From positions 1,426,001 to 1,490,000 of the forward strand of contig JAEVHH010000001.1 of the NCBI GenBank assembly GCA_017607445.1: a DNA stretch of 64,000 nt, read 5' to 3'. The stretch is from Histoplasma ohiense (taxonomy: Eukaryota > Ascomycota > Eurotiomycetes > Onygenales > Ajellomycetaceae). The notes beneath the pieces are model-generated. The model saw nothing but the letters and a program-made list of their open reading frames with translations. It had not been told where the DNA came from and ran no database searches. Of the stretch, positions 34,814 through 46,601 are shown in pieces. The translations under genes were made by a program, and so were the position numbers. Every line of letters starts with the position of its first letter. The first letter of the stretch is position 1.

Positions 34814-35084
34814 TGTAATAGATGCAATGAAGATATTTATATTAGAAAATAGCTATATGATGATAGAAGAACACAGAACACATCAGAATTAATGAGAAGA
34901 AATATAATACATGGCACTATAGATAGCTGTAGAGCATGATGATTGTCTATATAATGCTTACTGATATCTGTAGATATTAGAAGATCAGTGATTAGCTTTG
35001 AATAATAGAGATTGCTATCTACTTAACATTCTATATGCATACTTCACACTACTCTCATAATTATATCTACAATCATCTCTTACA
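34814..35084 (+). repeat. B4 3' LTR
   Basis: 271 bp, preceded by the purine-rich tract and followed by the target duplicate GACAT. Confidence 0.92.
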
Positions 35085-35089
35085 GACAT

Positions 35090-35507
35090 TTAATTATAGC
35101 AGTATTTCAGAAAACATATTTTCATATTCTGTTATTACATCAATATCATTTTCACTGAGTCAAGATCTTGATGTGTTACTTGAGTTGATTGATAATGTAA
35201 ATGAAGATGAGAAAGTGAATGATTTCATTGAAATATTAGAAAAAAACACAGCAGTATATTGCTGTTATTGTATTTGATATTTGACAACATTTCTTCATCA
35301 TCATTGTAAGTCTGCTGAGAGTCAACACAAAAAATGCAAGCACTGCTCAGTGATGAAGTATGTTTGCATTTCAGTAAGTTATTATTCAAAACAGATGTTT
35401 TTACAGTATATAACATTAACTTGTATTAGATGTCAGCAGATGTTGTTGAATTGACTCAGACAGTTATCAACACTGCTGAGAATCTAATTGTCACTGATAT
35501 AAATGCT
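35090..35507 (+). pseudogene. B3 antisense gene, exon 2 end and exon 3 start
   Basis: Continues B3 after B4: exon 2 to 35373, an intron beginning GTAAGT and ending TTAG, then the first 78 nt of exon 3 (35430-35507). At 35508 it changes abruptly to MITE sequence. The other 279 nt of exon 3 are on the opposite strand at 42600-42322. Confidence 0.83.
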
Positions 35508-35741
35508 ATCTATATAAAGTAAATTATGATTTCATTTGGTCCCATTTTAACAAAATGAGATCAAATGAGATCAGAATCAGTAATTTATAAAAAGAATATG
35601 ATCTGAGACTAGATTTATAATATAAACAGTGTAAAGTGACTAATTTAATAAACACTATATGAGATCAGAACTAAGAAATTTGATAATGAAACTGAAGAAA
35701 TATTTAATCTCAGTTTCATACATGATCATATAGTCAGTCTA
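35508..35741. mobile_element. MITE copy 2, 3' part
   Basis: Corresponds to 17178-17411 of the intact MITE, including the hairpin (now mutated by GG-to-GA/AG changes) and the right end AGTCAGTCTA. Its 5' part is at 42601-43735 in the opposite orientation; the two are separated by an inversion. Confidence 0.85.
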
Positions 35742-36029
35742 AAAATAGAGGATTGAGTAATACTGTGTGCAAAAAATATATTCATCTTGTAACTCTCATT
35801 CAAACTAAATCATCAATTTTTGAGTCTCTTTCAAATAATTGATATTCACAGTATGCAGATATACAAATTGAAACTCATATTATAATATAAAGAAATTCAT
35901 TCTGTATTTCATGTTTCTCTTCTTGAATCATATCATATGTGCAACAGACAAATTCTGTAAGCAGAACTGATAATTATAGACATACAAAAGAAATGAAAAA
36001 TTGAAACTATATTAAACAAACATCAATAT
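35742..36029 (+). pseudogene. B3 pol fragment: integrase C-terminal and chromodomain start
   Basis: Matches B4 32670-32960 on the plus strand (FILxFSxKLDHQFLSLFQI region). The A5 target duplicate AATAT is at 36025-36029, and pol continues at 42138. Confidence 0.82.
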
Positions 36030-36562
36030 TGTAACGGGCGTACTTCGATTAACGATCTAGCACTATTCTAATACAGATTATGAATTGATTAAGAAAAGAA
36101 AGAGAAAAGAAATCAGAAGAAAAGATTGTATGAAGAGGGTTCTTATAGAGAAAAGTTCAAGACAGAAGAATATCAGAAGCTGCTCCACAGTGGAGCACAG
36201 AGTGAAAGAACATTAAGAGATATGTGTAAGAATTGTTAGAAGCTACACAAGTGTGGAATGTGAGACAGAGAAATCATTGAGAGCTACATGAAAGAATCAT
36301 TAGAGACTACATGAGTGCAGAACACAGAGTGGAAGAACATAAGAAGCTATGCAGAAGAATCATTAGAGACTACATGAGTGTAGAGCATGGAGTAGAAGAA
36401 CATTAAGAGCTACATGAAAGAATCATTAGAAACTATGCAAACACAGAGCACAGAGTGAAAGAACATCAAGAGTTATGTGAGATCACAACAGTCAGAAACA
36501 AGTGAATGCAGAAGAGAAGTTGATTGTATAAGTTAATTACTAACAGATGCTAATCTGTCACA
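36030..36562 (-). repeat. A5 3' LTR
   Basis: 533 bp; plus strand TGTAACGGGCGTAC...TCTGTCACA. A polypurine tract (rc of TTATCCCCCTCTATC) follows at 36563. Confidence 0.93.
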
Positions 36563-39500
36563 TTATCCCCCTCTATCAAGATGAGTGAGGACTCATAGAT
36601 GTCAAGGGTGGTGGTGTCCTCCAAGGTGAACATGAGTTCCCAGGTCAGACAATTGTATTCTATCCATTTGACAAGATATTCACAGTGGCAGTGGTTGGTT
36701 CTATTGTCAAGAATTGCTTTGATTTCTCACTCAAGTTCATTGTCTTCTTCTACAATGATGGGTGGCTGCCAATTGAAGATTCTCTGTGAGAGGAATGAAT
36801 CCTCAGCTGTGGGTTGGAGCAGGTTCATATGAAAGACATCATGAATGCCAGATGAGATGTTGAGTCAATAATCATGTGTGTCTAGCACTTTCTTCACTGT
36901 ATACTTGATATGACAGTAATCTAGCATACATGAGGAGTGATCTGTTCTTATATTCTTGAGATTCAGTCAGACTTTGTCTTCTATATGATATCAGATTGCA
37001 GGACTTCTTTTGATGTTTGCTTGATTCTCATAATCTTACTGAGTGCTGATCATTGAAGCTTCTGTCTATTTGCAGACTTTCTTCAGCTTGCTCATGATGT
37101 TCTCTGCTGTCTGTATGAAGCTGCAGATGTATGTGGTTTCTCAGAGAGTCTCAGAGAAGTTCAGAATCTCTAAGTTGTATTCATATAGAAGAAAGAATGA
37201 GCTTACATCTGTTGTAGCAGAATCTCAACTGTTAATCACAATCTCAGTATGTGACAGCAGATTGCTTCAGTTGTCTTGTGTGTAATTGCAGAACTTATGA
37301 AGAATGTTCTTTATCATTTGTATCATTCTCTCAGTAGCTTCATCAGTCTCTGAGTGATATGCTGTTGATAACTTTTGTTCAATTTTTAATAATTGGCATA
37401 CACAGGCTCAGAGTGTGCTGATGAATTGACTATCTCTATCTGACACAATAAATGAAGACAGACTGTGTATACAATAGAATGAGCTTCTGACAAAGACATC
37501 TGCAACTACTTCAGTGTTCATCTTGTCACAGAGCTGTAGTATTACATCCTTGCTGAGTCAGTTGACAATGACTAGAATGTTTGTAGAATCTTTGCTTTTG
37601 AATAAGAAAACTGCAAAATTGATAGCTATATCACATCAAGTTCAGTCAAGAACAGATAGAGACTTCAGCATCTCTTTTCAGTATTCACATCATACTGTCA
37701 CTGAGCTGCAGCAATCACAGTTGTATACAAATCAATATATATCTTTCAACATATCTGATCAGTAGAATTCTCAGATGACAATGTTGTACATGATTTCATA
37801 TTCTAAATACTCAGTCATCAGTAAGTCATGAATTTCTTGCATGATCTGTGTTTGTAGAAGTTCTGAATTGGAGACCCATCATCTATCTCAAAAGTGTAAG
37901 CAGTTGTTATCATCAATTGAACATGCTGAGATATCCATTCTTGAATATACACTTGCAGAGAATTGAGGTGCTCTGTTTCATACAGCTTCAGCAGCTTGTT
38001 GTCAGAATTCATCTGCTTCTGTCACTAGTCTCCATTGTTCTTCAAGCAAGGGTTCTTGAGCTCAGAACTGATTGATATATATACAGAGTTCATCTGATTG
38101 TGTAGAACTTTCTATAATTACAGAGTCAATTAATCAATGCTCTCAGTGTTTCCATCTGTCATCTAAGTCATCAGATGGCATATCTTATTCTCAGTGAGAC
38201 AGAGCATTCACAAGAGTGTTCTCTACTTCAGATTGATAACAAATTGTGAACAAAAAACAGCTAAGAAACAATGATCAATACATATGCCTCTTGATGAGCT
38301 TACAAGTGGTTGTGAAGTATTCTAAGTTCTTATGATCAGTAACAATCTCAAACTTCTCAACACTCATAAGTTCAGACTTTCATTTCTTGAAGTATCATAT
38401 AATTGCTAGAAGCTTCTTGTTGTAGATCTCATAGTTGCATTCAGCAGATGATATCTTTTTCAAGATAAAGACACAAGATTGTAGAACACCTTTGTTATCA
38501 TATTGCATTAGTGCCTCATCTACTACATAACTCAAAATGTCTGTTTCAAGAATTGTATGCTTATCTGAATTGAATGATTGCAGCATTGAAATGCTTGTGA
38601 ACATACACTTCAGCTTTTTGAATGCTGTATCTACTTCATCAGTTCATTGAAATACAGCATCTTTCTGAGTCAGATCTGTCAGTGGTTGTATGATATTGAA
38701 GAAGTCTTTGATGAATCTTCAGTAGAAGTTGATGAATTCTAGAAAGCTTCTAGTCTCTTTTATCAAAACTGATGCCTCTCAGTTGAGGATTGCTTTCATC
38801 TTCTTAGAATCCATGCATACATCTTTTTCAGCTTCAATGATGAATCCTAGATAGATCATAGACTTGGTCTCAAAGTCACATTTGTCAATGTCCACTTACA
38901 GTTCAGCTTTTCATAGACAGTCAAGCATTTGTTGTATGTGCTTACAGTGCTCAGTGAGCAATCCATCAGTGAAGATCAAGATATCATCTATATACACTGA
39001 GACAATCTCATCAAGCAGGTCTTATAGAGCTCAGTTAATGTATTTCTGGAATGTACTTGAAGTGTTCACTAATTCAAAGAGGGTCACTGTCCATTCATAT
39101 AATTTATAACATATATGAAAGACAGTTAGCCATTCATCACCTTCATTAATCCTTATCTTGTAGAAGGCTGCAGAGATGTCAAGTTTTGTAAATCATTTTG
39201 CTTTTTCTATTCATTCAAATGTTTCATTGATGAGTGAGAGAAAGTATCAGTTCTTCTGTGTAATCTTATTGAGTTCTCAATAGTTGATGCAGAATTGTAA
39301 GCCTTCTTCTGATTTCTTTGCAAACAGTACAGATGCTGCAGTGAGTGAGTTGCTAACACAAATAAAGCCTTTGTCTAGTAATCTGTTGAGCATTTTTCAT
39401 AGAACAAGAAGCTCATTGTGTGATATGCTGTAGAGAGAATCTCAGAGTGATTGTGGATTCTTATCATCTTTCTTAATAAGCTCAATCATATGATCTATAC

Positions 39501-40185
39501 TGGGTTCTCAGTGAGAGAGAAGCTTTTCAGCTTCTTTCTTGTTGAACACATCTGCAAAGTCTTCATACAATTTGAGTAGTTTCTTGTGTGGTTTCTTGAG
39601 ATCTTTGGATTCTAACTTTTCTAACACTTTCTTGATATTCATCATGCTAGCAGTGAACACTTGAATGTTCTTCTTCTCATACATTTGATGAATTAGTAGT
39701 TTGTACACTTCTGCTGATATCTGAGTAAGATCAGTGGTTCTATCAACATCCTTCTCATAAACACAGTTGTCTTCTGAGAAAATAAGACAGTGATTGCATG
39801 CATTCAACAAGGTTCCAAATTCTGTGAGCCATGATAGACTGAGTATTAGATTGTACTCAAGATCTTGTATTTTATATGTGTATATGTTCTTTTTCTTGTG
39901 TCCTTCTATATTGACATTAAATCTTATCATGTTGTAGGAGGTGGATTCTCTGAGGCTGTCAAATTCACTGAGCTTACATGATTTGAAAAAGAGAATACAC
40001 TGAAGCTTATGCTTCTTGATCAGCTGGGTGTCTATAAGAGTGTAGTGAAGGAAACCACTGTCTATCATTGCTTGTATATTGACTAAGCTATTTACAATGA
40101 CAGAAATTATGATTGCATTCACTTGCATCTTCTACTTGAATCTTCAGCTAGCTTTCTGCTTCTTGAGCTCTTATTCACATTTTAG
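36550..40185 (-). pseudogene. A5 pol, best-preserved family A pol
   Basis: The protease and linker are at 40128-39508, uninterrupted for 206 codons, with IDSGFLHY. RT runs at about 39490-38700, with YIDD intact near 38985. RNase H is at about 38630-38270 (ETDILSYVV, NYEIYNKK). Integrase runs at about 37990-36950, with the D, D and E motifs in broken frames. The chromodomain lies at about 36720-36600. The terminal codons reach into the LTR. Fewer stops than A1, A2 or A4, but still inactive. Plus-strand frames at 36599-38075 are shadows. Confidence 0.88.
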
Positions 40186-41195
40186 AGCAAGAGCTTGTCT
40201 TTTCTCTATTCTTGTCTATCCACAGACAACACAGCATTTACACATGTGAGGGGTTTACTCAGAGTGATTGCATTTGAACATTGATTTGTGAAGTGCTCTG
40301 ACTTGTCACAGTGTATGCAGATTTCTCTGATGATTTGATTGACAGTATTCTTCTCTGAGATATTGAGGACTCTCAGATGACTTGTGTTTACATATGAGAC
40401 TCAGTTCATTGATTCTGATTTGAAGGTGGAAGATGCTGCAGAGTGGTTTGAGATGTACATATTTATTCAGCAGAATTCTCTGCAATTTTGAAGTATACAG
40501 AACTGAGACAGATCATTGTTCAATAAATGAAAATCAGCACAGAATTCACTGTATGTTGAGAGCTTCAGACACTCTACACTTCAGTTATACAACTGAAAGT
40601 TCAAGTTCTTGAACAATATATTGATCTTGATGACATTGTCCCAGTCTTACCCATCTGCTTCTAGAAGCTTGTGATTGAATTCAGAAAGATAAATTGTCAA
40701 CACAACATTCATCTGATGAGTTTGATTAAGCCAGTCTAACATCTTGACTTGAAGTGTAGAATTGAGAAAGAGGGAGTTGAGTTGTTGAAAGACTAGCTCT
40801 GATATATGCTGATGATTCTGACAATGATTCATTCAGAATTGAAATTTTGCTAACACATCACCATTCAATCTGCTATAGATATACCACACTTGATTGAATA
40901 GTGAGTCTATTGCTCATTCATCAATGTTCAATTTGACATTCACTTTTGACTTCCACACAAGATAGAGTACTAGATCTTTCTCATATTTGTCAAGGATTGA
41001 GAGCTTCTCTCTTGGAGGCTTTTTGTGAGACACAGATGTAGAAGAAATAGTGAATGCAGAAGTACTCATCTCAGCAAATCATTGTTGCAATTCAGTCATC
41101 TGTAGCATCTGCTGCTGAAGAATGCTTTATAGGTCTAAGTTATTATCCACTGTGTTCAGATGCAGTGGATGTTTGTAGAATTGCTTGTAGTTCAT
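40182..41195 (-). pseudogene. A5 gag, broken
   Basis: 1,014 nt, start at rc ATG 41195, stop TAA at 40182-40184. A capsid segment is open at 40832-40647. The zinc knuckle lies around rc 40320-40275, with ligands recognisable. It carries several stops. Confidence 0.85.
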
Positions 41196-41599
41196 TTCAA
41201 TATCTAAAAATATATAATAATAAAAAAAAGAAAAGAAATACTTGTAGACATTTGATTCTCTCACAGACACTATTCACAGTGTTGCAGTGCTAAGCTTGAT
41301 CAAGCTTCTTTGTGAACACTATTCACAGCATTACAGTTCATAGACACTCAGATCTTATAGAACACAGTCAATTGTATTTCAGATACTTAGACACAACAGT
41401 CTATATAACTAATAATAGAGACACTCAGACTCATGAGAGATCTCTTGTAACAACTAGACACTCAGACCTGTAAACAATGCACTCAGATGTAAGAATTGAT
41501 AACAACACACTCAGATGTAAGAACTGATAACAACACATTTGAATGTAAGAACTAATAACAAAGCACTCAAGTCTTAAATGCAGAAGAATCAATTTGTAA

Positions 41600-42132
41600 T
41601 GTAACAGACATACTTCAATTAACAATCTAACACTATTCTAATACAGATTACAAATTGATTAAGAAAAGAAAGAGAAAAGAAATCAGAAGAAAAGATCATA
41701 CAAAGAGAATTCTTATAGAGAAAAGTTCAGAGTGAAAGAATATCAGAAGCCACTTCACAGTGAAGTACAGAGTGAAAGAACATTAAAAGATATGCATAAG
41801 AATCATTAGAAACTATATGAGTGTGGAATGTGAGATGGAGAAATCATTGAGAGCTACACAGAAGAATTGTTAGAGACTATATGAGCATGAAACACAGAGC
41901 AGAAGAATGTAAGAAGCTACACAGAAGAATCATTAGAGACTATACAAGTACAGAGCACAGAGTGAAAGAACATTAAGAGCTATATGAAAGAATTGTTAGA
42001 AACTACACAAGCACAGAGCACAGAGTGGAAGAACATTGAGGGTTACACAAGATCACAACAGCCAGAAACAAGTGGGTGCAGAAGAAGAGTTGATTGTGTA
42101 AGTTAATTACTAACAGATGCTAACCCGTCACA
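41600..42132 (-). repeat. A5 5' LTR
   Basis: 533 bp. In coding orientation it contains AATCAATTTGTAAT (rc of 41647-41660), complementary to the adjacent primer-binding site (rc of 41587-41600) over all 14 bases. Confidence 0.93.
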
Positions 42133-42137
42133 AATAT

Positions 42138-42321
42138 CACAGTCAAACACAATATCTTATCAAATGAAAGAATTGTACAGACACAGATAATTCTTAAGAA
42201 CTCAAAAAAAACTTGATAAACAATCAGAAATATTTAAAATAGTTTAATAAAATCTATCAGAAATCAGTTAGTAAACAAAAATGAAAAAGACAATGATAAC
42301 TGCTGAATATATTTATTTCAC
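42138..42321 (+). pseudogene. B3 pol end: chromodomain
   Basis: Continues B3 pol after A5, matching B4 32970-33145, including the chromodomain remnant (YLIK-, LKKNLINNQKYL) and the pol end. The antisense gene starts 22 bp beyond the pol stop, as in B4. Confidence 0.75.
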
Positions 42322-42600
42322 TCAGAGATTAAAAAACAGATCTATCTCAGCTTGATCAGTGTTATTCAAGAAATTGTTATCAAGACAAATCTGCTTATTA
42401 TTTCAGATTTTTTCAATTGATGAAACACAATATTTCAATGATGACTTGAGAGCTGTGATCAGTGATGTAATCACTGAGATTTTATTAATCACTATTTCAG
42501 CTGAAATTTCAGAAGAACTGTCTTGTTGAATCTTCTGAATCTTCACAGCAAAGAATTTAATCATCACAGTCACAGCACTCTGCAAAATATTAATATTCAA
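42322..42600 (-). pseudogene. B3 antisense gene, rest of exon 3 (inverted)
   Basis: 279 nt of exon 3 on the minus strand, ending with the same TGA as in B2, B4 and B5. Together with 78 nt at 35430-35507 this gives exactly 357 nt, so the inversion neither lost nor gained bases here. Confidence 0.83.
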
Positions 42601-43735
42601 TGATATAATGCTATAAGTGTTATCAAAAATCATTATTTATCAAAAGAAGTTTAGTGTATTTATGCTCTAGTTCTATTTTGAACTAGTAATGATAGTGATA
42701 GATAGATTCACTGCAGTAGATAGGTTGGCAGCGATAGATTGGCAGTGATAGATTGGCAGCGATAGATAGATTGGCAGTGGTAGGTTGATTGGCAGCAATA
42801 GATAGATTCGCCGCGGTAGATAGATTGGCAGCGATAGATTAGCAGCGATAGATTAGCAGCGATAGATTAGCAGCGATAGATTAGCAGCGATAGATTAGCA
42901 GTGATAGATTAGCAGCAATAGATTAGCAGTGATAGATAGATTGGCAGTGGTAGATAAATTGGCAGCGATAGATAGGTTGGCAGCGATAGATTAGCAGTGA
43001 TAGATAGCTTAGTAGTGAGGGATAGCTTAGCAGCGAGGGATAGCTTAGCAGTGAGGGATAGCTTAGCAGCGAGGGATAGCTTAGCAGTGAGGGATAGATT
43101 GGCAGCGGCGATAGATTAGCAGTGATAGATAGATTAGCAGCGATAGATAGATTGACAGCAGTGATAGATTAGCAGCAATAGATAGATTGGCAGTGGTAGA
43201 TAAATTGGCAGCGATAGATAGGTTGGCAGCGATAGATAGGTTGGCAGCGATAGCTTAGCAGTGAGGGATAGCTTGCAGCAATAGATAGGTTGGCAGCGGT
43301 GATAGCTTAGCAGTGAGGGATAGCTTAGCAGTGAGGGATAGCTTGCAGCAATAGATAGATTGGCAGCGGCGATAGCTTAGCAGTGAGGGATAGCTTGCAG
43401 CAATAGATTGATTGACAGCACTAGATAGAGGTGATATCTCCACCAATCATATCATCAGATTAATATCTAAGATATGTATTATATAATCATCAGAACAGGA
43501 CCAAATCTCAGTCAAAATCATAGTCAGTTTCAGATCATATTCTTATTTTTGATAGTCAGTCACTTTACATGAAATATCAAGATTTATTAGTTTCATTTCA
43601 CTCATGTTCTAATAATTCTAATCACTTTACACTTTCATTCTGATTCTGATTCCACTGAAAATCATGTCAAGAAATGGACTGAAATCAAATCAAATCAAAT
43701 CAAACATGAAATTCATGATCCCATCAGTCAGTCTA
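42601..43735. mobile_element. MITE copy 2, 5' part (reverse orientation)
   Basis: Reverse complement of MITE positions about 15990-17177, from the TAGACTGAC end at 43735 through the minisatellite to the break at 42601. It is adjacent to antisense-gene exon 3, the reciprocal junction to that at 35508. The right flank (43736) is family A integrase sequence. Confidence 0.87.
42690..43440. repeat. Minisatellite in MITE copy 2
   Basis: Tandem modules such as GATAGATTAGCAGC and GATAGCTTAGCAGTGAGG, the reverse complement of the 16289-17090 array with a different unit order and count, showing that the array changes size between copies. Confidence 0.92.
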
Positions 43736-43883
43736 ATATCAAGTATACAGTGAAGAAAGTGTTAGATATATATGATTATCAACTTGACACTCTGTCTGAC
43801 ATTTACAATGTCTTTCATACAAATCTGCTTCAATCTGCAGCTGAGAATTCATTTCTCTCACAGAGAATCTCTGATTGACAGTC
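43736..43883 (+). pseudogene. A6 pol fragment (family A integrase C-terminal region)
   Basis: Matches A2 8728-8870 (IKYTVKKVLD, NVFHTNLLQS). It is bounded by the MITE on the left and by the LTR of A7 on the right, after target CAGTC (43879-43883). Confidence 0.8.
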
Positions 43884-44242
43884 TGTGATGAGTTAGTATC
43901 TGTTAGTAATTAACTTATACAATCAACTCCTCTTCTGCACCCACTTATTTCTGACTGTTGTGATTTTATATAACTCTTGATGTTCTTTCACTTTGTGCTT
44001 TGTATTTGTGTAGTTTTTAATGATTCTTCTGTATAGCTTTTAATATTCTTCTGCTCTGTGCTCTGTGTTTATATAGTCTTTAATAATTCTTTTATATAGC
44101 TTCTAATATTCTTCTGCTCTGTGTTTTGTATTTATATAATCTCTAATGATTCTTCTATATAGCTCTCAATGATTTCTCTGCTTCATACTCTGTATTTGTA
44201 TAGTTTCTAACAATTTTTATATGTATTTTTTAATGTTCTTTC
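43884..44242 (+). repeat. A7 LTR, left part (plus)
   Basis: Begins TGTGATGAGTTAG and covers the first 359 bp of a family A LTR. It is interrupted by A8 after CTTTC (44238-44242), and the rest is not found. It is richer in TA than other copies, suggesting heavier decay. Confidence 0.82.
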
Positions 44243-44775
44243 TGTAATGAGTGTACTTCGATTAACGATCTAGCACTATTCTAATACAGATTATAAATTG
44301 ATTAAAAAAAGAAAGAGAAAAGAAATCAGAAGAAAAAGTTATACAAAGAGAGTTCTTATAAAGAAAAGTTTGAGATGAAAGAATATCAGAAATCACTTCA
44401 CAGTGAAGTGCAGAGTGGAAGAATATTAAGAGTTATATAGAAGAATTGTTAGAAACTATATAAGTGTGAAATGTGAAATGAAAGAATCATTGAGAGCTAC
44501 ACAGAAGAATCATTAGAGACTATATAAATATGAAACACAGAGTGAAAGAATATTAGAAGCTACACAGAAGAATCATTAGAGACTATATAAGTACAGAGCA
44601 CAGAGCAGAAAAATGTTAAGAGTTACACAGAAGAATTGTTAGAAACTATATAAGTACAGAGCATGAAGTGAAAGAATATTGAGAATTATATGAGATCACA
44701 ATGATCAGAAACAAGCAGATGTAGAAGAGAAGTTGATTGTGTAAATTAATTACTAATAAATACTAACTCATCACA
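44243..44775 (-). repeat. A8 3' LTR
   Basis: 533 bp, TGTAATGAGTGTAC...CTCATCACA on the plus strand, followed by TTATCCCCCTCTATTG. Confidence 0.9.
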
Positions 44776-46601
44776 TTATCCCCCTCTATTGAGATGAGTG
44801 AGAACTTGTAGATATTGAGAGTGATAATATTCTTCAAAACAAATGTGAATTCTCAGATTGAATAATCATATTCTACTCATTTAACAAAATATTCACAGCA
44901 GCAGCAGTTGATTCTATTGTCAAAAATTGTTTTGATTTCTCACTCAAATTTGTTGTCTTCTTTTATAATGATGAGTGGCTGTCAATTGAAGATTCTCTGT
45001 GAGAGGAATGAATTCTCAGCTGTGAGTTGAAGCAGATTTGTATGAAAGATGTTGTAGATGTCAGATGAGATGTTGAGTCAATAATTGTGTATATCTAGCA
45101 CTTTCTTCACTGTATACTTAATATGATAGTAATCTAGTGTACACAAGAGATGATTCATTCTTATATTTTTGAAATTCAGTCAGATTTTATTTTCTATATG
45201 ATATTGAGTTGCAGAACTTCTTCTGATATTTATTTAATTCTTATAATTTTGCTGAGTATTAATCATTGAAGCTTCTGTTTATTTATAAACTTTCTTCAGC
45301 TTGCTCACAATGTTCTCTGTCATCTGTATGAGACTGCAGATATACACAGTTTCTCAGAAAGTCTTGAGAAAGTTCAGAATCTCTAAGCTGTATCTATATA
45401 GAAAAAAGAATGAGCTTATATCTGTCATAACAGAATCTCAACTGTTAATCACAATCTCAATATATAACAGCAGATTGCTTCAGTTGTTTTGTGTGTAATT
45501 ACAGAACTTACAGAGAATGTTCTTTATCATTTATATCATTCTCTCAGTAGCTTCATCAGTCTCTGAGTAGTACACTGTTGATAACTTTCATTCAATTCTT
45601 AATAATTGACATATGCAGACTCAGAGTGCACTGACAAATTGACTATCTCTATCTGATACAATGAATGAAGACAGACTGTGTATATGATAGAACAGACTTC
45701 TGATGAAGACATCTGTAACTACTTTGATATTCATCTTATCACAGAGTTGTAGTATTACATTCTTGCTGAGTCAGTTGACAATGATTAGAATGTTTGTAGA
45801 ATCTCTGCTTTCAGATAAGAAAACTGCAAAATCAATAGCTATATTACATTAAATTCAGTTGAAGATAGATAGAGACTTCAGCATCTCTTTTCAGCATTTA
45901 TATCATATCATCACTGAGTTACAGCAATCACAGTTGCATATGAACTGATGTATATCTTTCAATATATCTGATCAGTGGAATTCTTGAATGACAATGTTGT
46001 ACATAATTTTGTATTCTGAGTATCTGATCATCAGTGAGTCATGAATTTCTTATATGATCTGTGTTTGTAGAGATTCTGAATTGAAGACTCATCATCTATC
46101 TTGAAAGTATAAGCAGTTGTCATTGTTGATTGAATATGTTGAGATATTCATTTTTGAGTATACATCTGCAGAGAATTGAGGTGCTTTACTTTATACAACT
46201 TCAGTGATTTATTGTCAGAATTTATCTACTTCTGCTGCTAGTCTTCATTGTTCTTCAAGTGAGAGTTCTTGAGCTCAGAACTGATTGATATGTATGTGGG
46301 ATTTATCTGATTGTATAGAACTTTCTATAATTGTGAGATCAATTAATCAATACTCTCAGTGTTTCCATCTGTCATCTATGTCATCAGATGGCATATCTTA
46401 TTCTCAGTGGGACAGAGCATTCACAAGAATGTTCTCTACTTCAGATCAATAATGAATTGTGAATGAAAAATGATTAAGAAACAATGATCAATGCATATGT
46501 CTCTCAATAAGCTTATAAGTGATTGTGAAGTATTCTAAGTTCTTATAATCAGTAACAATCTCAAACTTCTCAACACTCATAAATTCAGACTTTCATTCTT
46601 C
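44763..46601 (-). pseudogene. A8 pol fragment: RNase H end, integrase, chromodomain
   Basis: Same order as A5 pol: RNase H end (46601-46450), integrase (46400-45150), chromodomain (44950-44830). Many stops. It retains the uninterrupted MITE target region near 45450 (AATCTCAATATATAAC). Confidence 0.82.

Larger units (their letters stand above)
27982..35084 (+). mobile_element. LTR retrotransposon B4 (family B), complete, uninterrupted
   Basis: 7,103 bp with 271-bp LTRs at 27982-28252 and 34814-35084 and the target duplication GACAT (27977-27981, 35085-35089). It is the reference copy for family B: gag, protease, RT, RNase H, integrase and chromodomain on plus, antisense gene on minus, purine-rich tract GAAGAAGAAAGATAAT before the right LTR. 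All frames are hit by stops, but I detect no large indels. Confidence 0.95.
36030..42132 (-). mobile_element. LTR retrotransposon A5 (family A), complete, uninterrupted
   Basis: 6,103 bp with 533-bp LTRs at 36030-36562 and 41600-42132 and target duplication AATAT (36025-36029, 42133-42137), inserted in B3. Gag-pol is on the minus strand. It is the best-preserved family A copy: RT YIDD and protease DSG are intact, and one 206-codon stretch covering the protease (40128-39508) is fully open. It also displays the empty target site of the MITE found in A4. Confidence 0.95.
44243..46601 (-). mobile_element. LTR retrotransposon A8 (family A), 3' part
   Basis: Minus-strand element with a 533-bp 3' LTR (44243-44775), the polypurine tract, chromodomain, integrase and part of RNase H. 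It is cut at about 46601, where RNase H sequence (rc of CATTCTTCA) meets unrelated DNA. No second LTR or target duplicate is seen, so the truncation is a deletion. Strong decay, with many TG/CA further changed to TA. Confidence 0.86.
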
